From NCBI RefSeq assembly GCF_964355755.1, contig NC_092678.1, positions 10,204,922-10,268,921 on the forward strand: DNA of 64,000 nucleotides, in the 5' to 3' direction. Of the stretch, positions 48,001 to 60,009 are shown piece after piece; within the stretch, counting starts at the first letter, position 1; each line of letters starts with the position of its first letter. The DNA comes from Antedon mediterranea. Taxonomy: Eukaryota > Echinodermata > Crinoidea > Comatulida > Antedonidae. The notes under the pieces were generated by a model. That model had not been told where the DNA came from. It made no database searches and saw only the letters and a list, made by a program, of their open reading frames with translations. Both the position numbers and the translations under genes were made by a program.

Positions 48001-48222
48001 GTTTTTATGTTAAAAAGTTTTTTCGAAAATCACAAAATGGTCTAAAACGTCTCCAAATGCGATTTGAAGCTATTCTGTACACTTTGATGTTTTGTGTGAA
48101 AAAGTTTTGTCGAAATGCTCAAAATGGTCTAAAACGTTTTTAAAACGATATTAAGCTATTTTGTGCTCTTTGATGTTTTTGTGTAACCAAGTTTTTTCGA
48201 AAATCACAAAATGGTCTAAAAC
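42072..48222. repeat. Module X, copy 3
   Basis: It carries only one version of the 1,457-bp unit, and it keeps the A1-E-F triplet before the hybrid at 43442. Relative to X2 the offset is 21,482 bp at 42719 and 21,735 bp from 43436 on; the difference is 253 bp. Single-base differences include GAAGCTTTTCTATAC near 42353, AAAACTGTTTC near 45158, CGAAATTCAC near 45215 and TTTTCCTGTAACC near 45630. No gene is present. Confidence 0.9.
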
Positions 48223-50018
48223 GTCTCCAAATGCGATTTGAAGCTTTTCTAAGCACTTTGGTGTTTTTATGTTAACAAGTTTTTTCGAAAATCACAAAAT
48301 GGTCTAAAACGTCTCAAAATGCGATTTGAAGGTATTCTGAGCACTTTGGTGTTTTTGTGTGAAAAGTTTTAACGAAATGCTCAAAATGGTCTAAAACGGT
48401 TTCTAATGTGATTTTAAGCACTTTGATGTTTTTGTGTAACCAAGTTTTTTCGAAAATCACAAAATGGTCTAAAACGTCTCCAAATGCGATTTGAAGCTAT
48501 TCTGTACACTTTGATGTTTTGTGTGAAAAAAGTTTTGTCGAAATGCTCAAAATGGTCTAAAACGTTTTTAAAACGATATTGAGCTATTTTGTGCTCTTTG
48601 ATGTTTTTGTGTAACCAAGTTTTATCGAAATGAACAAAATGGTCTAAAACGTCTCCAAATGCGATTTGAAGCTTTTCCAAGCACTTTGCTGTTTTTATAT
48701 TAAGTTTTTTCGAAAATCACAAAATGGTCTAAAACGTCTCTAAATGCGATTTGAAGGTATTCTGAGCAATTTGGTGTTTTTGTGTGAAAAGTTTTAACGA
48801 AATGCTCAAAATTGTCTAAAACGGTTTCTAATGTGATTTTAAGCACTTTGATGTTTTTGTAAAACCAAGTTTCATCGAAATGCACAAAATGGTCTAAAAC
48901 GTCTCCAAATGCGATTTGAAGCTATTCTGTACACTTTGATGTTTTGTGTGAAAAAAGTTTTGTCGAAATGCTCAAAATGGTCTAAAACGTTTTTAAAACG
49001 ATATTAAGCTATTTTGTGCTCTTTGATGTTTTTGTGTAACCAAGTTTTATCGAAATGAACAAAATGGTCTAAAACGTCTCCAAATGCGATTTGAAGCTTT
49101 TCCAAGCACTTTGCTGTTTTTATGTTAACAGGTTTTTTCGAAAATCACAAAATGGTCTAAAACGTCTCAAAATGCGATTTGAAGGTATTCTGAGCACTTT
49201 GGTGTTTTTGTGTGAAAAGTTTTAACGAAATGCTCAAAATTGTCTAAAACGGTTTCTAATGTGATTTTAAGCACTTTGATGTTTTTGTAAAACCAAGTTT
49301 CATCGAAATGCACAAAATGGTCTAAAATGTCTCCAAATGCGATTTGAAGCTTTTCCAAGCACTTTGCTGTTTTTATGTTAACAAGCTTTTTCGAAAATCA
49401 CAAAAGGGTCTAAAACGTCTCCAAATGTGATTTGAAGATATTCTGAGCACTTTGGTATTTTTATGTTAAAAAGTTTTTTCGAAAATCACAAAATGGTCTA
49501 AAACGTCTCCAAATGCGATTTGAAGATATTCTGAGCACTTTGGTGTTTTTATGTTAAAAAGTTTTTTCGAAAATCACAAAATGGTCTAAAACGTCTCCAA
49601 ATGCGATTTGAAGCTATTCTGTACACTTTGATGTTTTGTGTGAAAAAGTTTTGTCGAAATGCTCAAAATGGTTTAAAACGTTTTTAAAACGATATTAAGC
49701 TATTTTGTGCTCTTTGATGTTTTTGTATAACCAAGTTTCATCGAAATGCACAAAATGGTCTAAAACGTCTCCAAATACGATTTGAAGCTTTTCCAAGCAC
49801 TTTGCTGTTTTTATGTTAACAAGTTTTTTCGAAAATCACAAAATTGTCTAAAACGTCTCAAAATGCGATTTGAAGGTATTCTGAGCACTTTGGTGTTTTT
49901 GTGTGAAAAGTTTTAACGAAAAGCTCAAAATGGTCTAAAACGGTTCTAATGTGATTTTAAGCACTTTGATGTTTTTGTACAACCAAGTTTCATCGAAATG
50001 CTCAAAATGGTCTAAAAC
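48223..50018. repeat. Y 3' part, copy after X3
   Basis: It matches 26488-28283 at an offset of 21,735 bp, including the private ATATTGAGC near 48579. It shows that X plus this Y tail plus Z was duplicated as one block. A private CACAAAAGGGTC is present near 49401. Confidence 0.88.
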
Positions 50019-51126
50019 GTTTTTAAAACGATATTAAGCTATTTTGTGCTCTTTGATGTTTTTGTGTAACCAAGTTTTTTTCGAAAATCACAAAATGGTC
50101 TAAAACGTCTCCAAATGCGATTTGAAGCTTTTCTAAGCACTTTGGTGTTTTTATGTTAACAAGTTTTTTCGAAAATCGCAAAATGGTCTAAAACGTCTCA
50201 AAATGCGATTTGAAGGTATTCTGAGCACTTTGGTGTTTTTGTGTGAAAAGTTTTAACGAAATGCTCAAAATGGTCTAAAACGGTTTCTAATGTGATTTTA
50301 ACCACTTTGATGTTTTTGTGTAACCAAGTTCTTTTCGAAAATCACAAAATGGTCTAAAACGTCTCCAAATGCGATTTGAAGCTTTTCTAAGCACTTTGGT
50401 GTTTTTATGTTAACAAGTTTTTTCGAAAATCACAAAATGGTCTAAAACGTCTCAAAATGCGATTTGAAGGTATTCTGAGCACTTTGGTGTTTTTGTGTGA
50501 AAAGTTTTAACGAAATGCTCAAAATGGTCTAAAACGGTTTCTAATGTGATTTTAACCACTTTGATGTTTTTGTGTAACCAAGTTTTTTCGAAAATCACAA
50601 AATGGTCTAAAACGTCTCCAAATGCGATTTGAAGCTTTTCTAAGCACTTTGGTGTTTTTATGTTAACAAGTTTTTTCGAAAATCACAAAATGGTCTAAAA
50701 CGTCTCCAAATGCGATTTGAAGCTATTCTGTACACTTTGATGTTTTGTGTGAAAAAAGTTTTGTCGAAATGCTCAAAATGGTCTAAAACGTTTTTAAAAC
50801 GATATTAAGCTATTTTGTGCTCTTTGATGTTTTTGTGTAACCAAGTTTTATCGAAATGAACAAAATGTTCTAAAACGTCTCCAAATGCGATTTGAAGCTT
50901 TTCCAAGCACTTTGCTGTTTTTATGTTAAGTTTTTTCGAAAATCACAAATTGGTCTAAAACGTCTCTAAATGCGAGTTGAAGGTATTCTGAGCACTTTGG
51001 TGTTTTTGTGTGAAAAGTTTTAACGAAATGCTCAAAATTGTCTAAAACGGTTTCTAATGTGATTTTAAGCACTTTGATGTTTTTGTAAAACCAAGTTTCA
51101 TCGAAATGCACAAAATGGTCTAAAAC
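50019..51126. repeat. Module Z, copy 6
   Basis: It matches 28284-29391 at 21,735 bp, carries AAGTTTTTTTCG near 50073 and ATCGC near 50176, and shares GCGAGTTGAA near 50970. The two copies part company only in the tail of the last F (ATGCAC here, AAAATCAC at 29370), which fixes the right end of the duplication at about 51105. Confidence 0.88.
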
Positions 51127-53645
51127 GTCTCCAAATGCGATTTGAAGCTTTTCTAAGCACTTTGCTGTTTTTATGTTAAAAAGTTTTTTCGAAAATCACA
51201 AAATGGTCTAAAACGTCTCCAAATGCGATTTGAAGATATTCTGAGCACTTTGGTGTTTTTATGTTAAAAAGTTTTTTCGAAAATCACAAAATGGTCTAAA
51301 ACGTCTCCAAATGCGATTTGAAGATATTCTGAGCACTTTGGTGTTTTTATGTTAAAAAGTTTTTTCGAAAATCACAAAATGGTCTAAAACGTCTCCAAAT
51401 GCGATTTGAAGCTATTCTGTACACTTTGATGTTTTGTGTGAAAAAGTTTTGTCGAAATGCTCAAAATGGTCTAAAACGTTTTTAAAACGATATTAAGCTA
51501 TTTTGTGCTCTTTGATGTTTTTGTGTAACCAAGTTTTATCGAAATGAACAAAATGGTCTAAAACGTCTCCAAATGCGATTTGAAGCTTTTCTAAGCACTT
51601 TGCTGTTTTTATGTTAACAAGTTTTTTCGAAAATCACAAAATGGTCTAAAACGTCTCCAAATGGGATTTGAAGCTTTTCTAAGCACTTTGGTGTTTTTAT
51701 GTTAACAAGTTTTTTCGAAAAACACAAAATGGTCTAAAACCTCTCCAAATGCGATTTGAAGATATTCTGAGCACTTTGGTGTTTTTATGTTAAAAAGTAT
51801 TTTCGAAAATCACAAAATGGTCTAAAACGTCTCCAAATGCGATTTGAAGCTCTTCTGTACACTTTGATGTTTTGTGTGAAAAAGTTTAGTCGAAATGCTC
51901 AAAATGGTCTAAAACGTTTTTAAAACGATATTAAGCTATTTTGTGCTCTTTGATGTTTTTGTGTAACCAAGTTTCATCGAAAATCACAAAATGGTCTAAA
52001 ACGTCTCCAAATGCGATTTGAAGCTTTTCCAAGCACTTTGCTGTTTTTATGTTAACAAGTTTTTTCGAAAATCACAAAATGGTCTAAAACGTCTCAAAAT
52101 GCGATTTGAAGGTATTCTGAGCACTTTGGTGTTTTTGTGTGAAAAGTTTTAACGAAATGCTCAAAATTGTCTAAAACGGTTTCTAATGTGATTTTAAGCA
52201 CTTTGATGTTTTTGTAAAACCAAGTTTCATCGAAATGAACAAAATGGTCTAAAATGTCTCCAAATGCGATTTGAAGCTTTTCCAAGCACTTTGCTGTTTT
52301 TATGTTAACAAGCTTTTTCGAAAATCACAAAATGGTCTAAAACGTCTCCAAATGCGATTTGAAGATATTCTGAGCACTTTGGTGTTTTTATGTTAAAAAG
52401 TTTTTTCGAAAATCACAAAATGGTCTAAAACGTCTCCAAATGCGATTTGAAGATATTCTAAGCACTTTGGTGTTTTTATGTTAACAAGTTTTTTCGAAAA
52501 TCACAAAATGGTCTAAAACGTCTCCAAATGCGATTTGAAGATATTCTAAGCACTTTGGTGTTTTTATGTTAACAAGTTTTTTCGAAAATCACAAAATGGT
52601 CTAAAACGTCTCCAAATGCGATTTGAAGATATTCTGAGCACTTTGGTGTTTTTCTGTTAAAAAGTATTTTCAAAAATCACAAAATGGTCTAAAACGTCTC
52701 CAAATGCGATTTGAAGCTCTTCTGTACACTTTGATGTTTTGTGTGAAAAAGTTTAGTCGAAATGCTCAAAATGGTCTAAAACGTTTTTAAAACGATATTA
52801 AGCTATTTTGTGCTCTTTGATGTTTTTGTGTAACCAAGTTTCATCGAAAATCACAAAATGGTCTAAAACGTCTCCAAATGCGATTTGAAGCTTTTCCAAG
52901 CACTTTGCTGTTTTTATGTTAACAAGTTTTTTCGAAAATCACAAAATGGTCTAAAACGTCTCAAAATACGATATTAAGCTGTTTTGTGCACTTTGATGAT
53001 TTGTGTGAAAAGTTTTAACGAAATGCTCAAAATGGTCTAAAACGGTTTCTAATGTGATTTTAAGCACTTTGATGTTTTTATGTAGCCAAGTTTTTTCGAA
53101 AATCACAAAATGGTCAAAAACGTCTCCAAATGCGATTTGAAGCTTTTCTAAGCACTTTGGTGTTTTTATGTTAACAAGTTTTTTCGAAAATCACAAAATT
53201 GTCTAAAACGTCTCCAAATGCAATTTGAAGCTATTCTGTACACTTTGATGTTTTGTGTGAAAAAGTTTTGTCAAAATGCTCAAAATGGTCTAAAACGTTT
53301 TTAAAACGATATTAAGCTATTTTGTGCTCTTTGATGTTTTTGTATAACCAAGTTTTTTCGAAAATCACAAAATGGTCTAAAACGTCTCCAAATGCGATTT
53401 GAAGCTTTTCTAAACACTTTGGTGTTTTTATGTTAACAAGTTTTTTCGAAAATCACAAAATGGTCTAAAACGTCTCCAAATCCGATTTGAAGCTATTCTG
53501 TACACTTTGATGTTTTGTGTGAAAAAGTTTTGTCGAAATGCTCAAAATGGTCTAAAACGTTTTTAAAACGATATTAAGCTATTTTGTGCTCTTTGATGTT
53601 TTTGTGTAACCAAGTTTCATCGATATGAACAAAATGGTCTAAAAC
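51127..53645. repeat. Mosaic segment between Z copy 6 and the linker
   Basis: The start (about 51127-51640) resembles 39066-39590: A1 with TTGCTG, B-B-B-C-D-A1. It then has an A1 with GGGATTTG near 51663 and B-C'-D-A2-E-F-A2-B-B-B-B-C'-D-A2-G-F-A1-C-D-A1-C-D, ending at CGATATGAAC (53621). Private marks are AACACAAAATGG near 51720 and ACCTCTCC near 51740. No gene is present. Confidence 0.8.
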
Positions 53646-54762
53646 GTCTCAAAATGCGATTTGAAGGTATTCTGAGCACTTTGGTGTTTTTGGGTGAAAA
53701 GTTTTAACGAAATGCTCAAAATGGTCTAAAACGGTTTCTAATGTGATTTTAAGCACTTTGAAGTATTTGTAAAAACAAGTTTCATCGAAATGCACAAAAT
53801 AGTCTAAAACGTCTTCAAATGCGATTTGAAGCTTTTCTAAGCACTTTGGTGTTTTTATGTTAACAAGTTTTTTCGAAAATCACAAAATGGTCTAAAACGT
53901 CTCCAAATGCGATTTGAAGATATTCTGAGCACTTTGGTGTTTTTATGTTAAAAAGTATTTTCGAAAATCACAAAATGGTCTAAAACGTCTCCAAATGCGA
54001 TTTGAAGCTCTTCTGTACACTTTGATGTTTTGTGTGAAAAAGTTTAGTCGAAATGCTCAAAATGGTCTATAACGTTTTTAAAACGATATTAAGCTATTTT
54101 GTGCTCTTTGATGTTTTTGTGTAACCAAGTTTCATCGAAAATCACAAAATGGTCTAAAACGTCTCCAAATGCGATTTGAAGATATTCTGAGCACTTTGGT
54201 GTTTTTATGTTAACAAGTTTTTTCGAAAATCACAAAATGGTCTAAAACGTCTCCAAATGCGATTTGAAGATATTCTGAGCACTTTGGTGTTTTTATGTTA
54301 AAAAGTTTTTTCGAAAATCACAAAATGGTCTAAAACGTCTCCAAATGCGATTTGAAGCTATTCTATACACTTTGATGTTTTGTGTTAAAAAGTTTTGTCG
54401 AAATGCTCAAAATGGTTTAAAACGTTTTTAAAACGATATTAAGCTATTTTGTGCTCTTTGATGTTTTTGTGTAACCAAGTTTCATCGAAATGAACAAAAT
54501 GGTCTAAAACGTCTCCAAATGCGATTTGAAGCTTTTCCAAGCACTTTGCTGTTTTTATGTTAACAAGTTTTTTCGAAAATCACAAAATTGTCTAAAACGT
54601 CTCAAAATGCGATTTGAAGGTATTCTGAGCACTTTGGTGTTTTTGTGTGAAAAGTTTTAACGAAAAGCTCAAAATGGTCTAAAACGGTTCTAATGTGATT
54701 TTAAGCACTTTGATGTTTTTGTACAACCAAGTTTCATCGAAATGCTCAAAATGGTCTAAAAC
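53646..54762. repeat. E-F-A1-B-C'-D-B-B-C-D-A2-E-F linker
   Basis: This is the same order as 41644-42747, with the CTATAACG mark near 54066. Here the F77 is followed by the D that opens module Z, whereas at 42748 it is followed by the D of module X. The branch point is the D monomer that both modules share. Confidence 0.84.
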
Positions 54763-56048
54763 GTTTTTAAAACGATATTAAGCTATTTTGTGCTCTTTGA
54801 TGTTTTTGTGTAACCAAGGTTTTTTCGAAAATCACAAAATGGTCTAAAACGTCTCCAAATGCGATTTGAAGCTTTTCTAAGCACTTTGGTGTTTTTATGT
54901 TAACAAGTTTTTTCGAAAATCGCAAAATGGTCTAAAACGTCTCAAAATGCGATTTGAAGGTATTCTGAGCACTTTGGTGTTTTTGTGTGAAAAGTTTTAA
55001 CGAAATGCTCAAAATGGTCTAAAACGGTTTCTAATGTGATTTTAACCACTTTGATGTTTTTGTGTAACCAAGTTCTTTTCGAAAATCACAAAATGGTCTA
55101 AAACGTCTCCAAATGCGATTTGAAGCTTTTCTAAGCACTTTGGTGTTTTTATGTTAACAAGTTTTTTCGAAAATCACAAAATGGTCTAAAACGTCTCAAA
55201 ATGCGATTTGAAGGTATTCTGAGCACTTTGGTGTTTTTGTGTGAAAAGTTTTAACGAAATGCTCAAAATGGTCTAAAACGGTTTCTAATGTGATTTTAAC
55301 CACTTTGATGTTTTTGTGTAACCAAGTTTTTTCGAAAATCACAAAATGGTCTAAAACGTCTCCAAATGCGATTTGAAGCTTTTCCAAGCACTTTGCTGTT
55401 TTTATGTTAACAAGTTTTTTCGAAAATCACAAAATGGTCTAAAACGTCTCCAAATGCGATTTCAAGGTATTCTGAGCACTTTGGTGTTTTTGTGTGAAAG
55501 GTTTTAACGAAATGCTCAAAATGGTCTAAAACGGTTTCTAATGTGATTTTAAGCACTTTGATGTTTTTGTATAACCAAGTTTCATCGAAATGCACAAAAT
55601 GGTCTAAAACGTCTCCAAATGCGATTTGAAGCTTTTCTAAGCACTTTGCTGTTTTTATGTTAAAAAGTTTTTTCGAAAATCACAAAATGGTCTAAAACGT
55701 CTCCAAATGCGATTTGAAGATATTCTGAGCACTTTGGTGTTTTTATGTTAAAAAGTTTTTTCGAAAATCACAAAATGGTCTAAAACGTCTCCAAATGCGA
55801 TTTGAAGCTTTTCTAAACACTTTGGTGTTTTTATGTTAACAAGTTTTTTCGAAAATCACAAAATGGTCTAAAACGTCTCCAAATCCGATTTGAAGCTATT
55901 CTGTACACTTTGATGTTTTGTGTGAAAAAGTTTTGTCGAAATGCTCAAAATGGTCTAAAACGTTTTTAAAACGATATTAAGCTATTTTGTGCTCTTTGAT
56001 GTTTTTGTGTAACCAAGTTTCATCGATATGAACAAAATGGTCTAAAAC
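54763..56048. repeat. Module Z, copy 7, and return to Y-type order
   Basis: It matches 38220 to about 39230 at 16,543 bp. The opening D has CAAGGTTTTTTCG near 54817 instead of CAAGTTTTTTTCG, and the ATCGC mark is at about 54920. After B-B it jumps to A1(CTAAAC)-C-D, ending in CGATATGAAC at 56024. Compared with 39230-40352 about 850 bp are absent. No gene is present. Confidence 0.83.
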
Positions 56049-57339
56049 GTCTCAAAATGCGATTTGAAGGTATTCTGAGCACTTTGGTGTTTTTGGGTGA
56101 AAAGTTTTAACGAAATGCTCAAAATGGTCTAAAACGGTTTCTAATGTGATTTTAAGCACTTTGAAGTATTTGTAAAAACAAGTTTCATCGAAATGCACAA
56201 AATAGTCTAAAACGTCTCCAAATGCGATTTGAAGCTTTTCTAAGCACTTTGGTGTTTTTATGTTAACAAGTTTTTTCGAAAATCACAAAATGGTCTAAAA
56301 CGTCTCCAAATGCGATTTGAAGATATTCTGAGCACTTTGGTGTTTTTATGTTAAAAAGTATTTTCGAAAATCACAAAATGGTCTAAAACGTCTCCAAATG
56401 CGATTTGAAGCTCTTCTGTACACTTTGATGTTTTGTGTGAAAAAGTTTAGTCGAAATGCTCAAAATGGTCTAAAACGTTTTTAAAACGATATTAAGCTAT
56501 TTTGTGCTCTTTGATGTTTTTGTGTAACCAAGTTTCATCGAAAATCACAAAATGGTCTAAAACGTCTCCAAATGCGATTTGAAGCTTTTCCAAGCACTTT
56601 GCTGTTTTTATGTTAACAAGTTTTTTCGAAAATCACAAAATGGTCTAAAACGTCTCAAAATACGATAATAAGCTGTTTTGTGCACTTTGATGATTTGTGT
56701 GAAAAGTTTTAACGAAATGCTCAAAATGGTCTAAAACGGTTTCTAATGTGATTTTAAGCACTTTGATGTTTTTATGTAGCCAAGTTTTTTCGAAAATCAC
56801 AAAATGGTCAAAAACGTCTCCAAATGCGATTTGAAGCTTTTCTAAGCACTTTGGTGTTTTTATGTTAACAAGTTTTTTCGAAAATCACAAAATGGTCTAA
56901 AACGTCTCCAAATGCAATTTGAAGCTATTCTGTACACTTTGATGTTTTTTGTGAAAAAGTTTTGTCAAAATGCTCAAAATGGTCTAAAACGTTTTTAAAA
57001 CGATATTAAGCTATTTTGTGCTCTTTGATGTTTTTGTATAACCAAGTTTTTTCGAAAATCACAAAATGGTCTAAAACGTCTCCAAATGCGATTTGAAGCT
57101 TTTCTAAACACTTTGGTGTTTTTATGTTAACAAGTTTTTTCGAAAATCACAAAATGGTCTAAAACGTCTCCAAATCCGATTTGAAGCTATTCTGTACACT
57201 TTGATGTTTTGTGTGAAAAAGTTTTGTCGAAATGCTCAAAATGGTCTAAAACGTTTTTAAAACGATATTAAGCTATTTTGTGCTCTTTGATGTTTTTGTG
57301 TAACCAAGTTTCATCGATATGAACAAAATGGTCTAAAAC
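56049..57339. repeat. 15-monomer higher-order unit, second location
   Basis: It has the same order and length (1,291 bp) as 40353-41643, with the shared CGATAATAAG at 56663. A private TTTTTTGTGAAAAAG occurs near 56945. The next E is at 57340. Confidence 0.9.
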
Positions 57340-58205
57340 GTCTCAAAATGCGATTTGAAGGTATTCTGAGCACTTTGGTGTTTTTGGGTGAAAAGTTTTA
57401 ACGAAATGCTCAAAATGGTCTAAAACGGTTTCTAATGTGATTTTAAGCACTTTGAAGTATTTGTAAAAACAAGTTTCATCGAAATGCACAAAATAGTCTA
57501 AAACGTCTTCAAATGCGATTTGAAGCTATTCTAAGCACTTTGGTGTTTTTATGTTAACAAGTTTTTTCGAAAATCACAAAATGGTCTAAAACGTCTCCAA
57601 ATGCGATTTGAAGATATTCTGAGCACTTTGGTGTTTTTATGTTAAAAAGTATTTTCGAAAATCACAAAATGGTCTAAAACGTCTCCAAATGCGATTTGAA
57701 GCTCTTCTGTACACTTTGATGTTTTGTGTGAAAAAGTTTAGTCGAAATGCTCAAAATGGTCTATAACGTTTTTAAAACGATATTAAGCTATTTTGTGCTC
57801 TTTGATGTTTTTGTGTAACCAAGTTTCATCGAAAATCACAAAATGGTCTAAAACGTCTCCAAATGCGATTTGAAGATATTCTGAGCACTTTGGTGTTTTT
57901 ATGTTAACAAGTTTTTTCGAAAATCACAAAATGGTCTAAAACGTCTCCAAATGCGATTTGAAGATATTCTGAGCACTTTGGTGTTTTTATGTTAAAAAGT
58001 TTTTTCGAAAATCACAAAATGGTCTAAAACGTCTCCAAATGCGATTTGAAGCTATTCTATACACTTTGATGTTTTGTGTTAAAAAGTTTTGTCGAAATGC
58101 TCAAAATGGTTTAAAACGTTTTTAAAACGATATTAAGCTATTTTGTGCTCTTTGATGTTTTTGTGTAACCAAGTTTCATCGAAATGAACAAAATGGTCTA
58201 AAACG
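57340..58205. repeat. Partial 1,291-type unit and linker
   Basis: E-F-A1(GTCTTC)-B-C'-D-B-B-C-D carries CTATAACG near 57763. A private GAAGCTATTCTAAGC, an A1 monomer with a C-like GCTATT, lies near 57525. It leads into an A2 at 58206 and the Y-type order. No gene is present. Confidence 0.85.
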
Positions 58206-60009
58206 TCTCCAAATGCGATTTGAAGCTTTTCCAAGCACTTTGCTGTTTTTATGTTAACAAGTTTTTTCGAAAATCACAAAATTGTCTAAAACGTCTCAAA
58301 ATGCGATTTGAAGGTATTCTGAGCACTTTGGTGTTTTTGTGTGAAAAGTTTTAACGAAAAGCTCAAAATGGTCTAAAACGGTTCTAATGTGATTTTAAGC
58401 ACTTTGATGTTTTTGTACAACCAAGTTTCATCGAAATGCTCAAAATGGTCTAAAACGTTTTTAAAACGATATTAAGCTATTTTGTGCTCTTTGATGTTTT
58501 TGTGTAACCAAGTTTTTTCGAAAATCACAAAATGGTCTAAAACGTCTCCAAATGCGATTTGAAGCTTTTCTAAGCACTTTGGTGTTTTTATGTTAACAAG
58601 TTTTTTCGAAAATCACAAAATGGTCTAAAACGTCTCCAAATGCGATTTGAAGATATTCTGAGCACTTTGGTGTTTTTCTGTTAAAAAGTATTTTCGAAAA
58701 TCACAAAATGGTCTAAAACGTCTCCAAATGCAATTTGAAGCTATTCTGTACACTTTGATGTTTTGTGTGAAAAAGTTTTGTCAAAATGCTCAAAATGGTC
58801 TAAAACGTTTTTAAAACGATATTAAGCTATTTTGTGCTCTTTGATGTTTTTGTATAACCAAGTTTTTTCGAAATGAACAAAATGGTCTAAAACGTCTCCA
58901 AATGCGATTTGAAGCTTTTCTAAACACTTTGGTGTTTTTATGTTAACAAGTTTTTTCGAAAATCACAAAATGGTCTAAAACGTCTCCAAATCCGATTTGA
59001 AGCTATTCTGTACACTTTGATGTTTTGTGTGAAAAAGTTTTGTCGAAATGCTCAAAATGGTCTAAAACGTTTTTAAAACGATATTAAGCTATTTTGTGCT
59101 CTTTGATGTTTTTGTGTAACCAAGTTTCATCGATATGAACAAAATGGTCTAAAACGTCTCAAAATGCGATTTGAAGGTATTCTGAGCACTTTGGTGTTTT
59201 TGGGTGAAAAGTTTTAACGAAATGCTGAAAATGGTCTAAAACGGTTTCTAATGTGATTTTAAGCACTTTGAAGTATTTGTAAAAACAAGTTTCATCGAAA
59301 TGCACAAAATAGTCTAAAACGTCTCCAAATGCGATTTGAAGCTTTTCTAAGCACTTTGGTGTTTTTATGTTAACAAGTTTTTTCGAAAATCACAAAATGG
59401 TCTAAAACGTCTCCAAATGCGATTTGAAGATATTCTGAGCACTTTGGTGTTTTTATGTTAAAAAGTATTTTCGAAAATCACAAAATGGTCTAAAACGTCT
59501 CCAAATGCGATTTGAAGCTCTTCTGTACACTTTGATGTTTTGTGTGAAAAAGTTTAGTCGAAATGCTCAAAATGGTCTAAAACGTTTTTAAAACGATATT
59601 AAGCTATTTTGTGCTCTTTGATGTTTTTGTGTAACCAAGTTTCATCGAAATGAACAAAATGGTCTAAAACGTCTCCAAATGCGATTTGAAGCTTTTCTAA
59701 GCACTTTGGTGTTTTTATGTTAACAAGTTTTTTCGAAAATCACAAAATGGTCTAAAACGTCTCCAAATGCGATTTGAAGATATTCTGAGCACTTTGCTGT
59801 TTTTATGTTAACAAGTTTTTTCGAAAATCACAAAATGGTCTAAAACGTCTCAAAATGCTATTTGAAGGTATTCTGAGCACTTTGGTGTTTTTGTGTGAAA
59901 AGTTTTAACGAAATGCTCAAAATGGTCTAAAACGGTTCTAATGTGATTTTAAACACTTTGATGTTTTGTGTGAAAAAGTTTTGTCAAAATGCTGAAAATG
60001 GTCTAAAAC
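58206..60009. repeat. Module Y, copy 4 (5' part) with F/C hybrid exit
   Basis: It matches copy 1 at an offset of 58,208 bp (E at 58293, CGATATGAAC at 59131) to about 59630. It then follows the 18.7-19.1 kb order to the F/C hybrid at 59934-60009. The TTTTTTCGAAATGAAC mark near 58866 is shared with 17988. A private ATGCTGAAAATGG is seen near 59223. Confidence 0.88.
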
